Notes: generated from the letters alone by a model not told the origin. A stretch of 38,494 bases of DNA from Streptomyces altiplanensis (GCA_003719395.1 RHMC01000058.1:1-38494); one strand, 5' to 3'. Counted from the stretch's first letter, positions 8,807 to 16,863 are shown. Program-made: numbers and translations.

Positions 8807-9557
8807 TCAGTCGCGGGCGCGTCCGCAGGAGCGTTCCGGCTCGATCCCCAGCTCTTCGTGCAGCGCCCGTTCCCCCTTCGGCGTCACCTTCACCGCCCGC
8901 CCCGAACCGATCCGTACGCACCACCCCGCGTCCAGCGCATGACGGCACAGCGCCGCTCCCGCCACCCCCGCCAGGTGCGGTCGGCGCTCCGTCCAGTCGA
9001 GGCAGGCGCGCACCAGCGGCCGTCGGCCCGTGCGCTCCAGGCCGATGCCCAGCGCGCCGAACCAGCCCACTCCCCCGTCCGTGAGGGCGAAGCCGGCGTC
9101 CTGGCGCAGCAGGCCGGCGCGCCATCGCGTCCACGATCACGGTGCCGATCCGCCCGGCCAGGTGGTCGTAGCACGTGCGCCCGCGCGCCATCGCGCTGCT
9201 CGCACTCGCCGCCCCGCAGTGAACGGGGCGGGTCGCCGCTCGCCGGCCGGTGGCGCCGCCTGTGCGGCGAGGTCCTCGACGAGGTGCGCCGCCCGCGCGT
9301 CGGCGAGCCGGACGTACCGGTGCCTGCCCTGCCGCTCCTCGGCGAGGAGCCCGCCGCCGACGAGCCTGCCGAGGTGCTCGCTCGCGGTCGACGCGGCCAC
9401 CCCCGCATGGCGCGCCAGTTCGCCGGCCGTCCAGGCCCGGCCGTCGAGCAGTGCCAGGCAGAAGGCGGCCCGGGTCTCGTCGGCGAGGAGGGCGGCGAGC
9501 GCCGCGAGGCGGCCGGCGGGGGGAGGGGGAGGGAACGGGGGAGTCGTGGTGCGCCAT
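8807..9557 (-). CDS. ArsR-type winged-helix regulator, multiple frameshifts
   Basis: Recognisable family segments occur in order but in different frames: LAALLADETRAAFCLALLDGRAW and ELARHAGVAASTASEHLGRLVGGGLLAEERQGRHRYVRL (helix-turn-helix and wing), then ARGRTCYDHLAGRIGTVIVDAMARR, then GWFGALGIGLERTGRRPLVRACLDWTERRPHLAG to the C-terminal GIEPERSCGRARD. At least three indels are needed: near 9520-9535 (C/G runs), near 9190-9240 and near 9105-9115. The TCYDHLAG segment is typical of a long actinobacterial ArsR-like subfamily. The proposed start is the ATG at 9557. It follows the TetR gene on the same strand with a 14-bp gap, so an operon is likely. The ligand is unknown. Confidence 0.7.
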
Positions 9558-9571
9558 GGTCCCAGGGTGCG

Positions 9572-10237
9572 TCAGGAACGGTTCGGTGCGGGCCGAACCG
9601 TCCCCAACTGCGCGCACTGGAGCGCCAAGCCGTCGACGAGCGCCCGCAGCCCCGTCTCGAAGGCGCCCTCGTCGACCTTCTGCCGCCGCTCGGCGAGCAG
9701 ATGGGCCTGACCGAGGTGCGGATAGTCCGCCGGGTCGTACGCCGTCTCGTCGTCGACGAAGCCGCTCGCGAACGAGCCGAGCGCCGAGCCGGTGATGAAG
9801 TACCGCATCAGCGCACCGATGTACGTCGCCTGGGCCGGCGGCCACCCCGCCCTGACCATCGCGCCGAACACGGCGTCGGCGACCCGCAGCCCCGCGGGCC
9901 GCCGCCCCGGCCCCCGGGCCAGCACCGGGACGATGTTGGGGTGCTCGGTGAGTGCCGCGCGGTAGGAGACGGCGTAGTCGTGCAGCGCGGTCCGCCAGTC
10001 GCGGCCGTCCGCCGGGTCGAACATCGACAGGTCGACCTTGGCACTGACCGTGTCGGCTACCGCGTCGAGGATCTCGTCCTTGTTGCGGAAGTGGTTGTAG
10101 AGGGACGGCCCGCTGACCCCGAGCTCGGCGGCGAGCCGGCGCGTGGAGACCGCGTCGAGCCCTTCGGAGTCCACGAGCGCACCTGCCGCGCCCACGATGC
10201 GGTCACGGCTGAGGAGGGGCTTGCGCGGTCGGGCCAT
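9572..10237 (-). CDS. TetR/AcrR family regulator
   Basis: The 221-residue product begins MARPRKPLLSRDRIVGAAGALV. The helix-turn-helix is TRRLAAELGVSGPSLYNHFRNKDEIL (about 36-61), with a TetR class C-terminal domain behind it. An ATG at 10246 would add three residues; a TACTAT -10 element overlaps that start, which favours 10237. It is divergent from the acyl-CoA dehydrogenase gene across a 73-bp gap that holds a palindrome, so autoregulation and control of the dehydrogenase are likely. The effector is probably an acyl-CoA or similar compound, which is inferred only from context. Confidence 0.9.
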   Translation of the reverse strand: MARPRKPLLSRDRIVGAAGALVDSEGLDAVSTRRLAAELGVSGPSLYNHFRNKDEILDAVADTVSAKVDLSMFDPADGRDWRTALHDYAVSYRAALTEHPNIVPVLARGPGRRPAGLRVADAVFGAMVRAGWPPAQATYIGALMRYFITGSALGSFASGFVDDETAYDPADYPHLGQAHLLAERRQKVDEGAFETGLRALVDGLALQCAQLGTVRPAPNRS

Positions 10238-10265
10238 GCGGCACATAGTAGGCGTGCCAACAAGA

Positions 10266-10282
10266 AACTAGCAGTGCTAATT
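10266..10282. promoter_or_regulatory. Palindromic operator between TetR and acyl-CoA dehydrogenase genes
   Basis: TAGCAGTGCTA (10269-10279) is a perfect odd palindrome, and the outer bases extend it to 14 of 16 paired positions across 10266-10282. It overlaps the expected -35 of the leftward TetR promoter (TACTAT -10 at 10250-10245) and lies 30 bp before the dehydrogenase start. This placement suits a shared repressor site. Confidence 0.6.
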
Positions 10283-10310
10283 AAAAGCTCATGAAAAGTG
10301 GGGTGCCGGG

Positions 10311-11462
10311 ATGAATCTGGAGCTCAGCGAGGAACAGACCGCGGTGCGGCAGCTCGCCAAGGACTTCGCCGACCGCGAGATCGCACCGCACGCCGTCGCC
10401 TGGGACCGGGCCGAGAGCGTCGACCGCGCAGTCGTGAAGAAGCTCGGCGCCCTCGGCTTCCTCGGTCTGACGATCCCCGAGGAGTACGGGGGCTCCGGCG
10501 GCGACCACCTCGCGTACTGCCTCGTCACCGAGGAGCTCGGCCGCGGCGACTCCTCGGTGCGCGGCATCGTGTCCGTATCGCTCGGTCTGGTCGCCAAGAC
10601 CGTCGCGCACTGGGGCACGGAGGAGCAGAAGCGGCAGTGGCTGCCCGGCCTCACCTCCGGCGATCTGGTCGGCTGCTTCGGGCTCACCGAACCCGGCACG
10701 GGCTCCGACGCGGGCAGCCTCGCCACCCGCGCCGTGCGCGACGGCGACGAGTACGTCATCAACGGCTCCAAGACGTTCATCACCAACGGCACCTGGGCCG
10801 ACGTGGTGCTGCTCTTCGCCCGCTCCACCGACGCCCCCGGCCACAAGGGCGTCTCCGCTTTCCTGGTGCCCACCGGCACCCCGGGGCTCACCCGCCGTGA
10901 GATCCACGGCAAGCTCGGCCTGCGCGGCCAGGCCACCGCGGAGCTGTTCCTGGAGGACGTACGGGTCCCCGCCTCCGCGATGGTGGCGCCCGAGGGCAAG
11001 GGCTTCTCGGTCGCCATGTCCGCCCTCGCCAAGGGCCGCATGTCGGTCGCGGCGGGCTGTGTGGGCATCGCACAGGCGGCCCTGGACTCGGCGGTGGAGT
11101 ACGCGACCGAGCGCGAGCAGTTCGGCAGGACCATCGCCCACCACCAGCTCGTCCAGGAACTCATCACCGACATCGCGGTGGACGTGGACGCCGCCCGCCT
11201 GCTGACCTGGCGCGTCGCCGACCTGATCGACCGCGGCGAGCCGTTCGTCACCGAGGCGTCCAAGGCGAAGCTCTTCGCCTCCGAGGCCGCCGTGCGCGCC
11301 GCGAACAACGCCCTCCAGGTCTTCGGCGGTTACGGCTACATCGACGAGTACCCGGCCGGCAAGCTGCTGCGCGACGCCCGTGTGATGACGCTCTACGAAG
11401 GCACCAGCCAGATCCAGAAGCTCGTCATCGGCCGCGCCCTGACGGGGGTCTCCGCTTTCTGA
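10311..11462 (+). CDS. Acyl-CoA dehydrogenase
   Basis: This intact 383-residue enzyme has the usual short/medium-chain length. The FAD-binding signatures are CFGLTEPGTGSDAG and the segment GSKTFITNGTWAD. The catalytic base is E363 in LYEGTSQIQKL, the position used by short- and medium-chain enzymes. It catalyses alpha,beta-dehydrogenation of an acyl-CoA, passing electrons to ETF. It is preceded by GGGGTGCCGGG and separated by 39 bp from the hydroxyacid dehydrogenase gene on the same strand. The divergent TetR and palindrome suggest repression relieved by an acyl-CoA. Chain-length preference cannot be read from the sequence. Confidence 0.95.
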   Translation: MNLELSEEQTAVRQLAKDFADREIAPHAVAWDRAESVDRAVVKKLGALGFLGLTIPEEYGGSGGDHLAYCLVTEELGRGDSSVRGIVSVSLGLVAKTVAHWGTEEQKRQWLPGLTSGDLVGCFGLTEPGTGSDAGSLATRAVRDGDEYVINGSKTFITNGTWADVVLLFARSTDAPGHKGVSAFLVPTGTPGLTRREIHGKLGLRGQATAELFLEDVRVPASAMVAPEGKGFSVAMSALAKGRMSVAAGCVGIAQAALDSAVEYATEREQFGRTIAHHQLVQELITDIAVDVDAARLLTWRVADLIDRGEPFVTEASKAKLFASEAAVRAANNALQVFGGYGYIDEYPAGKLLRDARVMTLYEGTSQIQKLVIGRALTGVSAF

Positions 11463-11501
11463 ACCGGCGTACGTTCTCAGCTCCGTGACGGAGGGACGAC
11501 G

Positions 11502-12459
11502 ATGAAGCTGCGCTGTGCCGTGCTCGACGACTACCAGGGCGTCGCGCTGTCCACCGCCGACTGGTCCCGTGTGGCCGACGCGGTCGAAGTGACGTCGCTG
11601 CGGCGGCACTTCGCCGACGAGGACGAACTGGCCGAAGCGATCGGCGACTGCGAGATCGTCGTCGTGATGAGGGAGCGCACACCGTTCACCGGCCGGCTGT
11701 TCGCCCGGCTGCCCCTCCTCAGGCTCCTGATCACCTCGGGAATGCGCAACGCCTCCATCGATCTCGGCGCCGCCGCGCTCCACGGAGTCACGGTGTGCGG
11801 GACGGCGAGCAGCTCCGAGCCGCCGGTCGAGCTCACCTGGGCGCTGATCCTCGGGCTGGCCCGGCAGGTGGTCCGGGAGAACACGGCCCTGCGCGAGCAC
11901 GGCCCGTGGCAGAGCACCGTCGGCACCGATCTGTACGGCCGTCGCCTGGGCCTGCTGGGCCTCGGCAGAATCGGCAGCAAGGTCGCACGGATCGGCCAGG
12001 CCTTCGGCATGGACGTGACGGCCTGGAGCCAGAACCTGACCGCCGAGCGCGCCGACGCCGTCGGCGTCCGGCTCGCGCCCACCAAGGAGGAGCTGCTCGA
12101 AACCAGCGACTTCGTCTCGGTCCACCTGGTGCTCGGCGACCGGACCCGCGGGCTGCTCGGCCCGGACGAGCTGAAGCGGATGCGGCCCTCGGCCTACCTC
12201 GTCAACACCTCGCGCGCCGCCGTCGTGGACCAGACGGCGCTCGTCCGGGCGCTGCGCGAGGGGTGGATCGCCGGCGCCGGCGTGGACGTGTTCGAAACGG
12301 AGCCGCTCCCCGGACGGCCACGCGCTGCGCTCGCTGCCGAACCTGCTCGCCACGCCGCACCTCGGCTACGTGACCGCACGCAACTACCGCACCTACTACG
12401 AGCAGACCGTGGAGGACATCGCCGCCTTCCTGGAGGGGAACCCGGTCCGGCGGCTCTGA
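11502..12459 (+). CDS. D-2-hydroxyacid dehydrogenase, frameshifted near the C-terminus
   Basis: Reconstructed length is 318 residues. The NAD-binding glycine loop LGLLGLGRIGSKVA lies near 150, the catalytic Arg is in VNTSRAAVVDQTALV, and the Glu/His partners are in GAGVDVFETEPLP and, after the frame change, LLATPHLGYVTARNY. An extra C at 12307-12310 breaks the frame. Taken literally, the open frame runs on to 12809 and swallows the next gene, giving a false 435-residue fusion. The true stop is at 12457-12459. It reduces a 2-oxoacid to a D-2-hydroxyacid with NAD(P)H, or the reverse; substrate unknown. GGAGGG precedes the ATG. Confidence 0.88.
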
Positions 12460-12521
12460 GTACGCGAAGTGAGTACGGGAGCGGATGCGGCCCGCGCCGC
12501 CCCCCGCCCATGCTGGCGGCC

Positions 12522-12809
12522 ATGAGCGACACACCGGTGAAGCAGCAGAACACGACGGCGTACTACGGGCAGGCCGTCGCCGCCTTCGTGATGGCCCTGG
12601 GCGCGGTGTTCCTGGGCATCCTCTCCATGGACGCCGACCCCTGGGTGCGCGCCTTCCTCGGCGTCGGCGTCCTGTACCTGGTGACCTCCGCCTTCACCCT
12701 CGCCAAGGTGGTCAGGGACCGGCAGGAGGCCGGGCAGATCGTGAGCCGCGTCGACCGGGCCCGCCTGGAGAAGCTCCTCGCCGAGCACGACCCGTTCCAG
12801 AAGCTCTGA
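12522..12809 (+). CDS. YiaA/YiaB-like two-helix membrane protein
   Basis: The 95-residue product begins MSDTPVKQQNTTAYYGQAVAAF. It has two transmembrane helices (about 17-37 and 44-63) separated by MDADPWVRAFL, and then a charged tail ending LLAEHDPFQKL. This is the YiaA/YiaB domain family of inner-membrane proteins, whose function is unknown. An in-frame ATG at 12510 is an alternative start. The upstream frameshift would wrongly fuse it to the dehydrogenase. Confidence 0.82.
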   Translation: MSDTPVKQQNTTAYYGQAVAAFVMALGAVFLGILSMDADPWVRAFLGVGVLYLVTSAFTLAKVVRDRQEAGQIVSRVDRARLEKLLAEHDPFQKL

Positions 12810-12821
12810 GCCCGGGCAAGC

Positions 12822-12837
12822 TCTAAGCGCTTGCTCA
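12822..12837. promoter_or_regulatory. Operator copy 1 of an exact 16-bp repeat, upstream of TetR
   Basis: TCTAAGCGCTTGCTCA occurs here and again at 14045-14060 upstream of the MaoC gene. Its dyad is TnAGC-N4-GCTnA. Here it overlaps the -35 zone of a promoter whose -10 is probably TATGGT (12847-12852), so it is well placed for autorepression by the TetR encoded just downstream. Confidence 0.7.
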
Positions 12838-12894
12838 CCTTCGGGGTATGGTGTGCGTTCCTGCGGGACGGAAGACGGAAGGGGCGAGCCATGA

Positions 12895-13530
12895 GTGCGG
12901 CGGACGAGACGGCCGGCGAGACGGCCGAGCGGCGTGGACAAGCCGTGGGGCGAGGTCACCCCCGAGGCGGCCAGGAAGCTGCTGGTCGCCGCTGTCGAGG
13001 CGTTCGCCGAGCGGGGCTACCACGCGACCACGACCCGCGACATCGCGGGCCGCGCGGGGATGAGCCCTGCCGCGCTCTACATCCACTACAAGACGAAGGA
13101 AGAGCTCCTTCACCGGATCAGCCGCATCGGGCACGACAAGGCCCTGAAGATCCTCCAGGCCGCGGCGGAGGGCCCCGGCACGGCCGCCGAGCGGCTCGAC
13201 GGCGCCGTACGCTCCTTCGTCCGCTGGCACGCGGAGCGGCACACCACGGCGCGCGTCGTCCAGTACGAGCTCGACGCGCTCAGCGAGGAGCACCGCACGG
13301 AGATCGTCGAACTGCGCCGCCGCAGCGACGCCGCCGTACGCCGGATCCTGAACGACGGTGTGAAGGCGGGGGAGTTCGACGTCCCGGACGTCCCGGGCAC
13401 CACCCTCGCCGTGCTGTCGCTGTGCATCGACGTGGCGCGCTGGTTCAACGCGCAGGGGCGCAGGACGCCCGACGAGGTCGGCGAGCTGTACGCCGACCTC
13501 GTCCTGCGGATGGTCACCGCTCAGAAGTAG
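12895..13530 (+). CDS. TetR family regulator of the MaoC gene, probable 5' frameshift
   Basis: The literal frame from the GTG at 12895 gives 211 residues. Family-like sequence starts at VDKPWGEVTPEAARKLL; the helix-turn-helix is RDIAGRAGMSPAALYIHYKTKEELL (about 48-72). Upstream, an ATG at 12891 with a good AAGGGGCGAG ribosome site begins MSAADETAGETAERR in another frame. An indel near 12935-12942 joining the two would give the more usual acidic N-terminus. The gene ends one base from the stop of the convergent MaoC gene, and both genes carry the same operator upstream, so it probably regulates itself and MaoC. The ligand is probably an acyl-CoA (inference). Confidence 0.88.
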   Translation: MRRTRRPARRPSGVDKPWGEVTPEAARKLLVAAVEAFAERGYHATTTRDIAGRAGMSPAALYIHYKTKEELLHRISRIGHDKALKILQAAAEGPGTAAERLDGAVRSFVRWHAERHTTARVVQYELDALSEEHRTEIVELRRRSDAAVRRILNDGVKAGEFDVPDVPGTTLAVLSLCIDVARWFNAQGRRTPDEVGELYADLVLRMVTAQK

Positions 13531-13541
13531 TTCAGAAGTAG
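13521..13541. repeat. 10-bp tandem duplication supplying two convergent stop codons
   Basis: TCAGAAGTAG occurs at 13521-13530 and 13532-13541. The TAG of the first copy ends the TetR gene. The TCA of the second copy is the reverse of the MaoC stop. Confidence 0.85.
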
Positions 13542-13993
13542 TAGCGGGACACCGACTCCGCCACGCACGCGGGCTTGTCGCCGCCCTCGCGCTCCACCGT
13601 GACGACGGCCGTCACCTGTACGCCGCCGCCCGCCTCCGTGACCTCCTTGAGCACCGCCGTCGCGCGCAGCCGCGAGCCGACCGGCACGGGGGACGGGAAG
13701 CGCACCTTGTTGGTGCCGTAGTTGATGCCCATCTTCGCGCCCTCGACCCGCATGACCTGCGGGACGAGCGCCGGCAGCAGCGACAGCGTCAGGTAGCCGT
13801 GCGCGATCGTCGTCCCGAACGGGCCCGCCGCGGCCTTCTCCGGGTCCACGTGGATCCACTGGTGGTCGCCGGTGGCCTCGGCGAAGAGGTCGATCCGCTT
13901 CTGGTCGACGTCCAGCCACTCGCTGTGCCCCAGCTGCTCGCCCACCCCGGCGCGCAGTTCCTCGGCGGAAGTGAAGATCCTCGGCTCTGCCAT
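13532..13993 (-). CDS. MaoC-like (R)-specific enoyl-CoA hydratase
   Basis: The 153-residue hot-dog-fold protein begins MAEPRIFTSAEEL. The hydratase-2 active-site pair is D43 and H48 in TGDHQWIHVD, followed by GPFGTTIAHGYLTLSLLP, the standard MaoC signature. It hydrates trans-2-enoyl-CoA to (R)-3-hydroxyacyl-CoA in fatty-acid or polyhydroxyalkanoate-type metabolism. It has an AGGCAGGGG ribosome site and a promoter at 14060-14088 overlapped by the TetR operator, so it is predicted to be repressed by the convergent TetR. It is divergent from soxR. Confidence 0.93.
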   Translation of the reverse strand: MAEPRIFTSAEELRAGVGEQLGHSEWLDVDQKRIDLFAEATGDHQWIHVDPEKAAAGPFGTTIAHGYLTLSLLPALVPQVMRVEGAKMGINYGTNKVRFPSPVPVGSRLRATAVLKEVTEAGGGVQVTAVVTVEREGGDKPACVAESVSRYYF

Positions 13994-14044
13994 GTCCCGG
14001 CCCCTGCCTCTCATGCGGCTGCATACTCGCGTTCCGACCGCTTG

Positions 14045-14088
14045 TCTAAGCGCTTGCTCAGCATGGTTCGGCTCCTGTGTTCTGTCAA
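14045..14088 (-). promoter_or_regulatory. MaoC promoter overlapped by operator copy 2
   Basis: On the minus strand a consensus -35 TTGACA (14088-14083) is followed after 17 bp by CATGCT (14065-14060). The second copy of the 16-bp repeat, 14045-14060 (TCTAAGCGCTTGCTCA on +), starts at the last base of that -10 and covers the likely transcription start. This geometry fits repression. Confidence 0.65.
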
Positions 14089-14113
14089 CGACGGGGCCAG
14101 TAGGGTTCGAGGA

Positions 14114-14608
14114 GTGCCGCAGATACCAGAGAAGATCCACGAGCTCACCGTCGGCCAGCTGTCAGCGCGCAGCGGCGCCGCCGTGTCCGCCCTCCACTTC
14201 TACGAGTCCAAGGGCCTGATCACCAGCCGCCGGACCACGGGCAACCAGCGGCGCTACAGCCGTGACGCGCTGCGCCGCGTCGCCTTCGTGCGCGCGGCAC
14301 AGCGCGTCGGCATACCGCTCGCGACGATCAGGAACGCCCTGGCGGAACTCCCCGAGGAGCGCACCCCCAACCACGAGGACTGGGCACGGCTCTCCGAGGC
14401 GTGGCGCTCGGAACTGGACGAGCGGATCAAGCAGCTCGGCCGGCTCCGCGACCACCTCACCGACTGCATCGGCTGCGGCTGTCTGTCGCTGGAGACCTGT
14501 GTGCTGTCCAACCCGGACGACGTCTTCGGCGAGCGCATGGCCGGCTCCCGGCTGCTCCCCGAACGCCGGAGCGCGGCGCAGGACTGCAGGAAGCAGCCGA
14601 GCGCCTGA
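14114..14608 (+). CDS. soxR: SoxR, redox-sensing MerR-family regulator
   Basis: The 164-residue product begins (GTG) MPQIPEKIHELTVGQLSARSG, with the MerR winged helix over about 10-80. The [2Fe-2S] cluster cysteines C118, C121, C123 and C129 lie in DCIGCGCLSLETC, the exact C-x2-C-x-C-x5-C SoxR pattern. In streptomycetes SoxR responds to redox-active metabolites rather than superoxide in general. The GTG has no well-spaced ribosome site, while a TAGGGT -10-like element lies 7 bp upstream, so the message may be leaderless. I found no clear SoxR box in the 120-bp gap. It is divergent from MaoC; no target gene is evident nearby. Confidence 0.93.
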   Translation: MPQIPEKIHELTVGQLSARSGAAVSALHFYESKGLITSRRTTGNQRRYSRDALRRVAFVRAAQRVGIPLATIRNALAELPEERTPNHEDWARLSEAWRSELDERIKQLGRLRDHLTDCIGCGCLSLETCVLSNPDDVFGERMAGSRLLPERRSAAQDCRKQPSA

Positions 14609-14620
14609 GCCGCGGCAGCG

Positions 14621-14640
14621 CCCGCCGGTGACGCGGCGGG
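14621..14640. terminator. GC hairpin after soxR
   Basis: A perfect 7-bp stem CCCGCCG/CGGCGGG with a 6-base loop begins 12 bp after the soxR stop, in the 116-bp convergent gap before the zinc-ribbon gene. It has no U tract, as is common for actinobacterial terminators. The rest of the gap holds only a second GGTGACGCGG copy. Confidence 0.5.
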
Positions 14641-14724
14641 CGGTGACGCGGTGGAGGGCGGGCGGCGGTACGGGGCGCGCGGAGGCACGGCGGCGTAACA
14701 AGCGGCGCCGCGCCCCCCGCGCGC

Positions 14725-15336
14725 TCACGCCACCGACGCGAGTTCCCGGCGCCGTACCCTCTTGGACTCCGCCAGGGCCTCGGGCGTCAGAACGGGCTGC
14801 GGCACCAGAATGCCGCAGCCCGTGCAGACCGGCCCGAACCACGGCTCATGGACCAGCCCCTGCTCCCACACGATCTCGCTCTCCGCGCACACGGGGCAGT
14901 TCGCCCCGGGCCCGCTCTCCAGGGCGGAGATCAGGCGGCGCAGTACGTCGCCGAGCGGCGCCACCGGATGGACCGAGGGATCGTCGCACCAGGCCACCCC
15001 GCACCCTCCCCAGGTGCGGCGGTGCCAGTCGTCGAAGGAGCCGGGCCGCCGCAGCCCGTCGTGCTTCTCGCGCTTGCGGCGCCGGGCGAACTCCGCTTCG
15101 TACGCGAGCCAGACGGCCCGCGCCTCCTCCAACTCGTCGAGCGCGGCCACCAGCCGCGCCGGATCGGGCGCCCTGTCCTCCGGTTCGATCATGTGCCGTG
15201 AGCACAGATGGTCCCAGGTCGCCCGGTGCCCGTAAGGGGCGAAGCGTTCCAGGCATTTGCGCAGCGAATACCGCCGCAGCGCCAGATCGCACCGCGGGTC
15301 GCGCACCTGTCTCGCAAGACTTCGGAAACCGGCCAT
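14725..15336 (-). CDS. Conserved actinobacterial protein with C-terminal zinc ribbon, function unknown
   Basis: The 203-residue product from the ATG at 15336 begins MAGFRSLARQVRDPRCDLALRRYSLRKC. The start is chosen because GGAGGTGG sits 10 bp upstream and similarity to streptomycete homologues begins at MAGFRS; the frame is open back to 15429. Cysteines occur as CGVAWC in the middle and as CPVC...CTGC near the C-terminus, a likely zinc ribbon (NCPVCAESEIVWEQGLVHEPW then CTGCG). The rest is basic and helical with no membrane segment. I do not recognise a function; nucleic-acid or protein binding is possible from the ribbon. Confidence 0.75.
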   Translation of the reverse strand: MAGFRSLARQVRDPRCDLALRRYSLRKCLERFAPYGHRATWDHLCSRHMIEPEDRAPDPARLVAALDELEEARAVWLAYEAEFARRRKREKHDGLRRPGSFDDWHRRTWGGCGVAWCDDPSVHPVAPLGDVLRRLISALESGPGANCPVCAESEIVWEQGLVHEPWFGPVCTGCGILVPQPVLTPEALAESKRVRRRELASVA

Positions 15337-15436
15337 TGCACTTGCCACCTCCGTCGCTGGTACTTCGGCGTCACAGAGTGGACGTACGGGTGCCCCGTTC
15401 GGCTCCATCGAAAATTGAATGGGCGTCATCAGTGGG

Positions 15437-15473
15437 AAAAAGCACCAGAACGGGCCGGCGCACCGGGCCGGCC
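15437..15473 (-). terminator. Intrinsic terminator after the MHS transporter gene
   Basis: Directly after the stop, on the minus strand, GGCCGGC/GCCGGCC (15473-15467 with 15459-15453, 7-base loop) forms a perfect stem. A T5 run follows 11 bases later (15441-15437). Confidence 0.55.
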
Positions 15474-15474
15474 G

Positions 15475-16791
15475 TCAGTCCAGTTCGCGCTCCCGCGTCT
15501 CCGGAAGAGCCAGCACGCACAGCAGCGACACGACGGCCATGGCGCTGACGTACCAGCCGACCGAGGCCGAACCGAACCCCGCCTGCAGCCGGGTCGCGAT
15601 CAGCGGGGACACCGCCCCGCCCAGGACGCCGCCCAGGTTGTACGCGAGCGAGGCACCGGAGTAGCGGACGCGGGCGCCGAACAGTTCGGGCAGGTAGGCG
15701 CCCATCGGGCCGTACACCACGCCCATGCAGAACAGCGCACCGCCGAGCGCCAGCGCGATGAGCACGGGCTGTCCGGTGTCGAGCAGCGGGAAGAGCACCA
15801 GGCCCCAGACGACCGCGAGTCCGCTGCCCGCGAGGACCAGCCGGCGCCTGCCCGCCCCGTCCGAGCGGTGGCGGCCAGCCACGTGCCGGCCGCAGAGGAA
15901 GAGCAGGCCGACGAGCGACAGGCCCAGCATCGCCGCGTCCAGGCCGAGCATGGTCGTCGCGTACGCGAGGCAGTAGGTCGTCGCCGTGTAGAAGAGCCCG
16001 TACGCGACGATCATGCCGCCCGCGCCCAGCAGCAGTTCCTTGGGGTGTCGCCTGAACACCTCCAGGGCGGGTGCCCTGCTGGCCTCCTGCTGCTCCATGA
16101 CCCGGGCGAACACCGGGGTTTCGCTGATCTTCAGCCGTACGAACAGACCGACCGCGACCAGCAGGAACGACAGCAGGAACGGGACCCGCCAGCCCCAGCT
16201 CGCGAACGCCCGGTCGTCCAGCCCGGCCGACAGCAGCCAGAAGATGCCGGTCGCCGCGAAGAACCCGACGGAAGGGCCGAGCTGGGGGAAGGCCGCGTAG
16301 AGCCCGCGCCGTCCGCGCGGCGCGTGTTCCACGGCGAGCAGCGCGGCCCCGCCCCACTCGCCGCCGAGGCCGATGCCCTGGAGGAAGCGCAGGAACACGA
16401 GCAGCAGGGGCGCCCAGACCCCCAGCGTGCTGTAGCCGGGAAGCAGGCCGACGCACGCGGTGGACAGGCCCATCAGCAGGAGCGAGGCGACCAGTACGGA
16501 CTTGCGGCCGACGCGGTCGCCGAAGTGGCCGAAGACGAGCGACCCGACGGGGCGGGCGGCGAAGGCGACCGCGTAGGTGGAGAAGGAGGCGAGGGTCGCG
16601 TTGAGGGGCGAGAGGTTCGGGAAGAACGCCTCGTTGAGCACGAGCGCGGCGGCCGTGCCGTAGATGTAGAAGTCGTAGAACTCGATGGCGGTTCCGACGA
16701 AGCTGGCGACGGCCACCCGGCGCAGGCTCTCGGAACTCTCGTCCCCCGAGGGCGCGTCGGGGGACGAGGCCCGCTTCGTCGCTGTGGTCAT
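15475..16791 (-). CDS. MFS transporter, metabolite:H+ symporter (MHS) type
   Basis: The 438-residue product from the ATG at 16791 (MTTATKRASSPDAP) has about 12 transmembrane helices. Diagnostic for the MHS branch are SFVGTAIEFYDFYIYGTAAAL in the first helix, RPVGSLVFGHFGDRVGRKS in the 2-3 loop and GIGLGGEWGGAALLAVEHAP. The family imports organic acids, osmolytes and sugar acids with protons. The segment LLFLCGRHVAGRHRSDGAGRRRL around the central loop is unusually charged for a helix and may hide two small compensating indels near 15850-15895. It lies 90 bp downstream of the NamZ gene on the same strand, so it may take up a product of cell-wall turnover, but the substrate is not established. 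Confidence 0.9.
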   Translation of the reverse strand: MTTATKRASSPDAPSGDESSESLRRVAVASFVGTAIEFYDFYIYGTAAALVLNEAFFPNLSPLNATLASFSTYAVAFAARPVGSLVFGHFGDRVGRKSVLVASLLLMGLSTACVGLLPGYSTLGVWAPLLLVFLRFLQGIGLGGEWGGAALLAVEHAPRGRRGLYAAFPQLGPSVGFFAATGIFWLLSAGLDDRAFASWGWRVPFLLSFLLVAVGLFVRLKISETPVFARVMEQQEASRAPALEVFRRHPKELLLGAGGMIVAYGLFYTATTYCLAYATTMLGLDAAMLGLSLVGLLFLCGRHVAGRHRSDGAGRRRLVLAGSGLAVVWGLVLFPLLDTGQPVLIALALGGALFCMGVVYGPMGAYLPELFGARVRYSGASLAYNLGGVLGGAVSPLIATRLQAGFGSASVGWYVSAMAVVSLLCVLALPETRERELD

Positions 16792-16848
16792 GATGTCGTC
16801 GGTCACGACCGGCACTTTCACGTTTCGTGTACTGTGCAGTCAATCCGT

Positions 16849-16863
16849 GGGACGATTGGTCCC
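16849..16863. promoter_or_regulatory. Dyad upstream of the MHS transporter
   Basis: GGGAC-GATTG-GTCCC is a 5-bp perfect dyad in the 90-bp NamZ-transporter gap. A TTGACT hexamer (minus strand, 16843-16838) lies just downstream, and CACG-TTT-CGTG (16820-16830) gives a second dyad. The transporter may therefore have its own regulated promoter. The regulator is unknown. Confidence 0.35.

Noticed and set aside
11502..12809. Apparent 435-residue fusion of a hydroxyacid dehydrogenase and a YiaA-like membrane protein
   Set aside because: The middle (GRPRAALAAEPARHAAPRLRD...) is out-of-frame dehydrogenase sequence. The normal C-terminus ATPHLGYVTARNY follows in the next frame and ends at 12459, so the fusion is a frameshift artefact.
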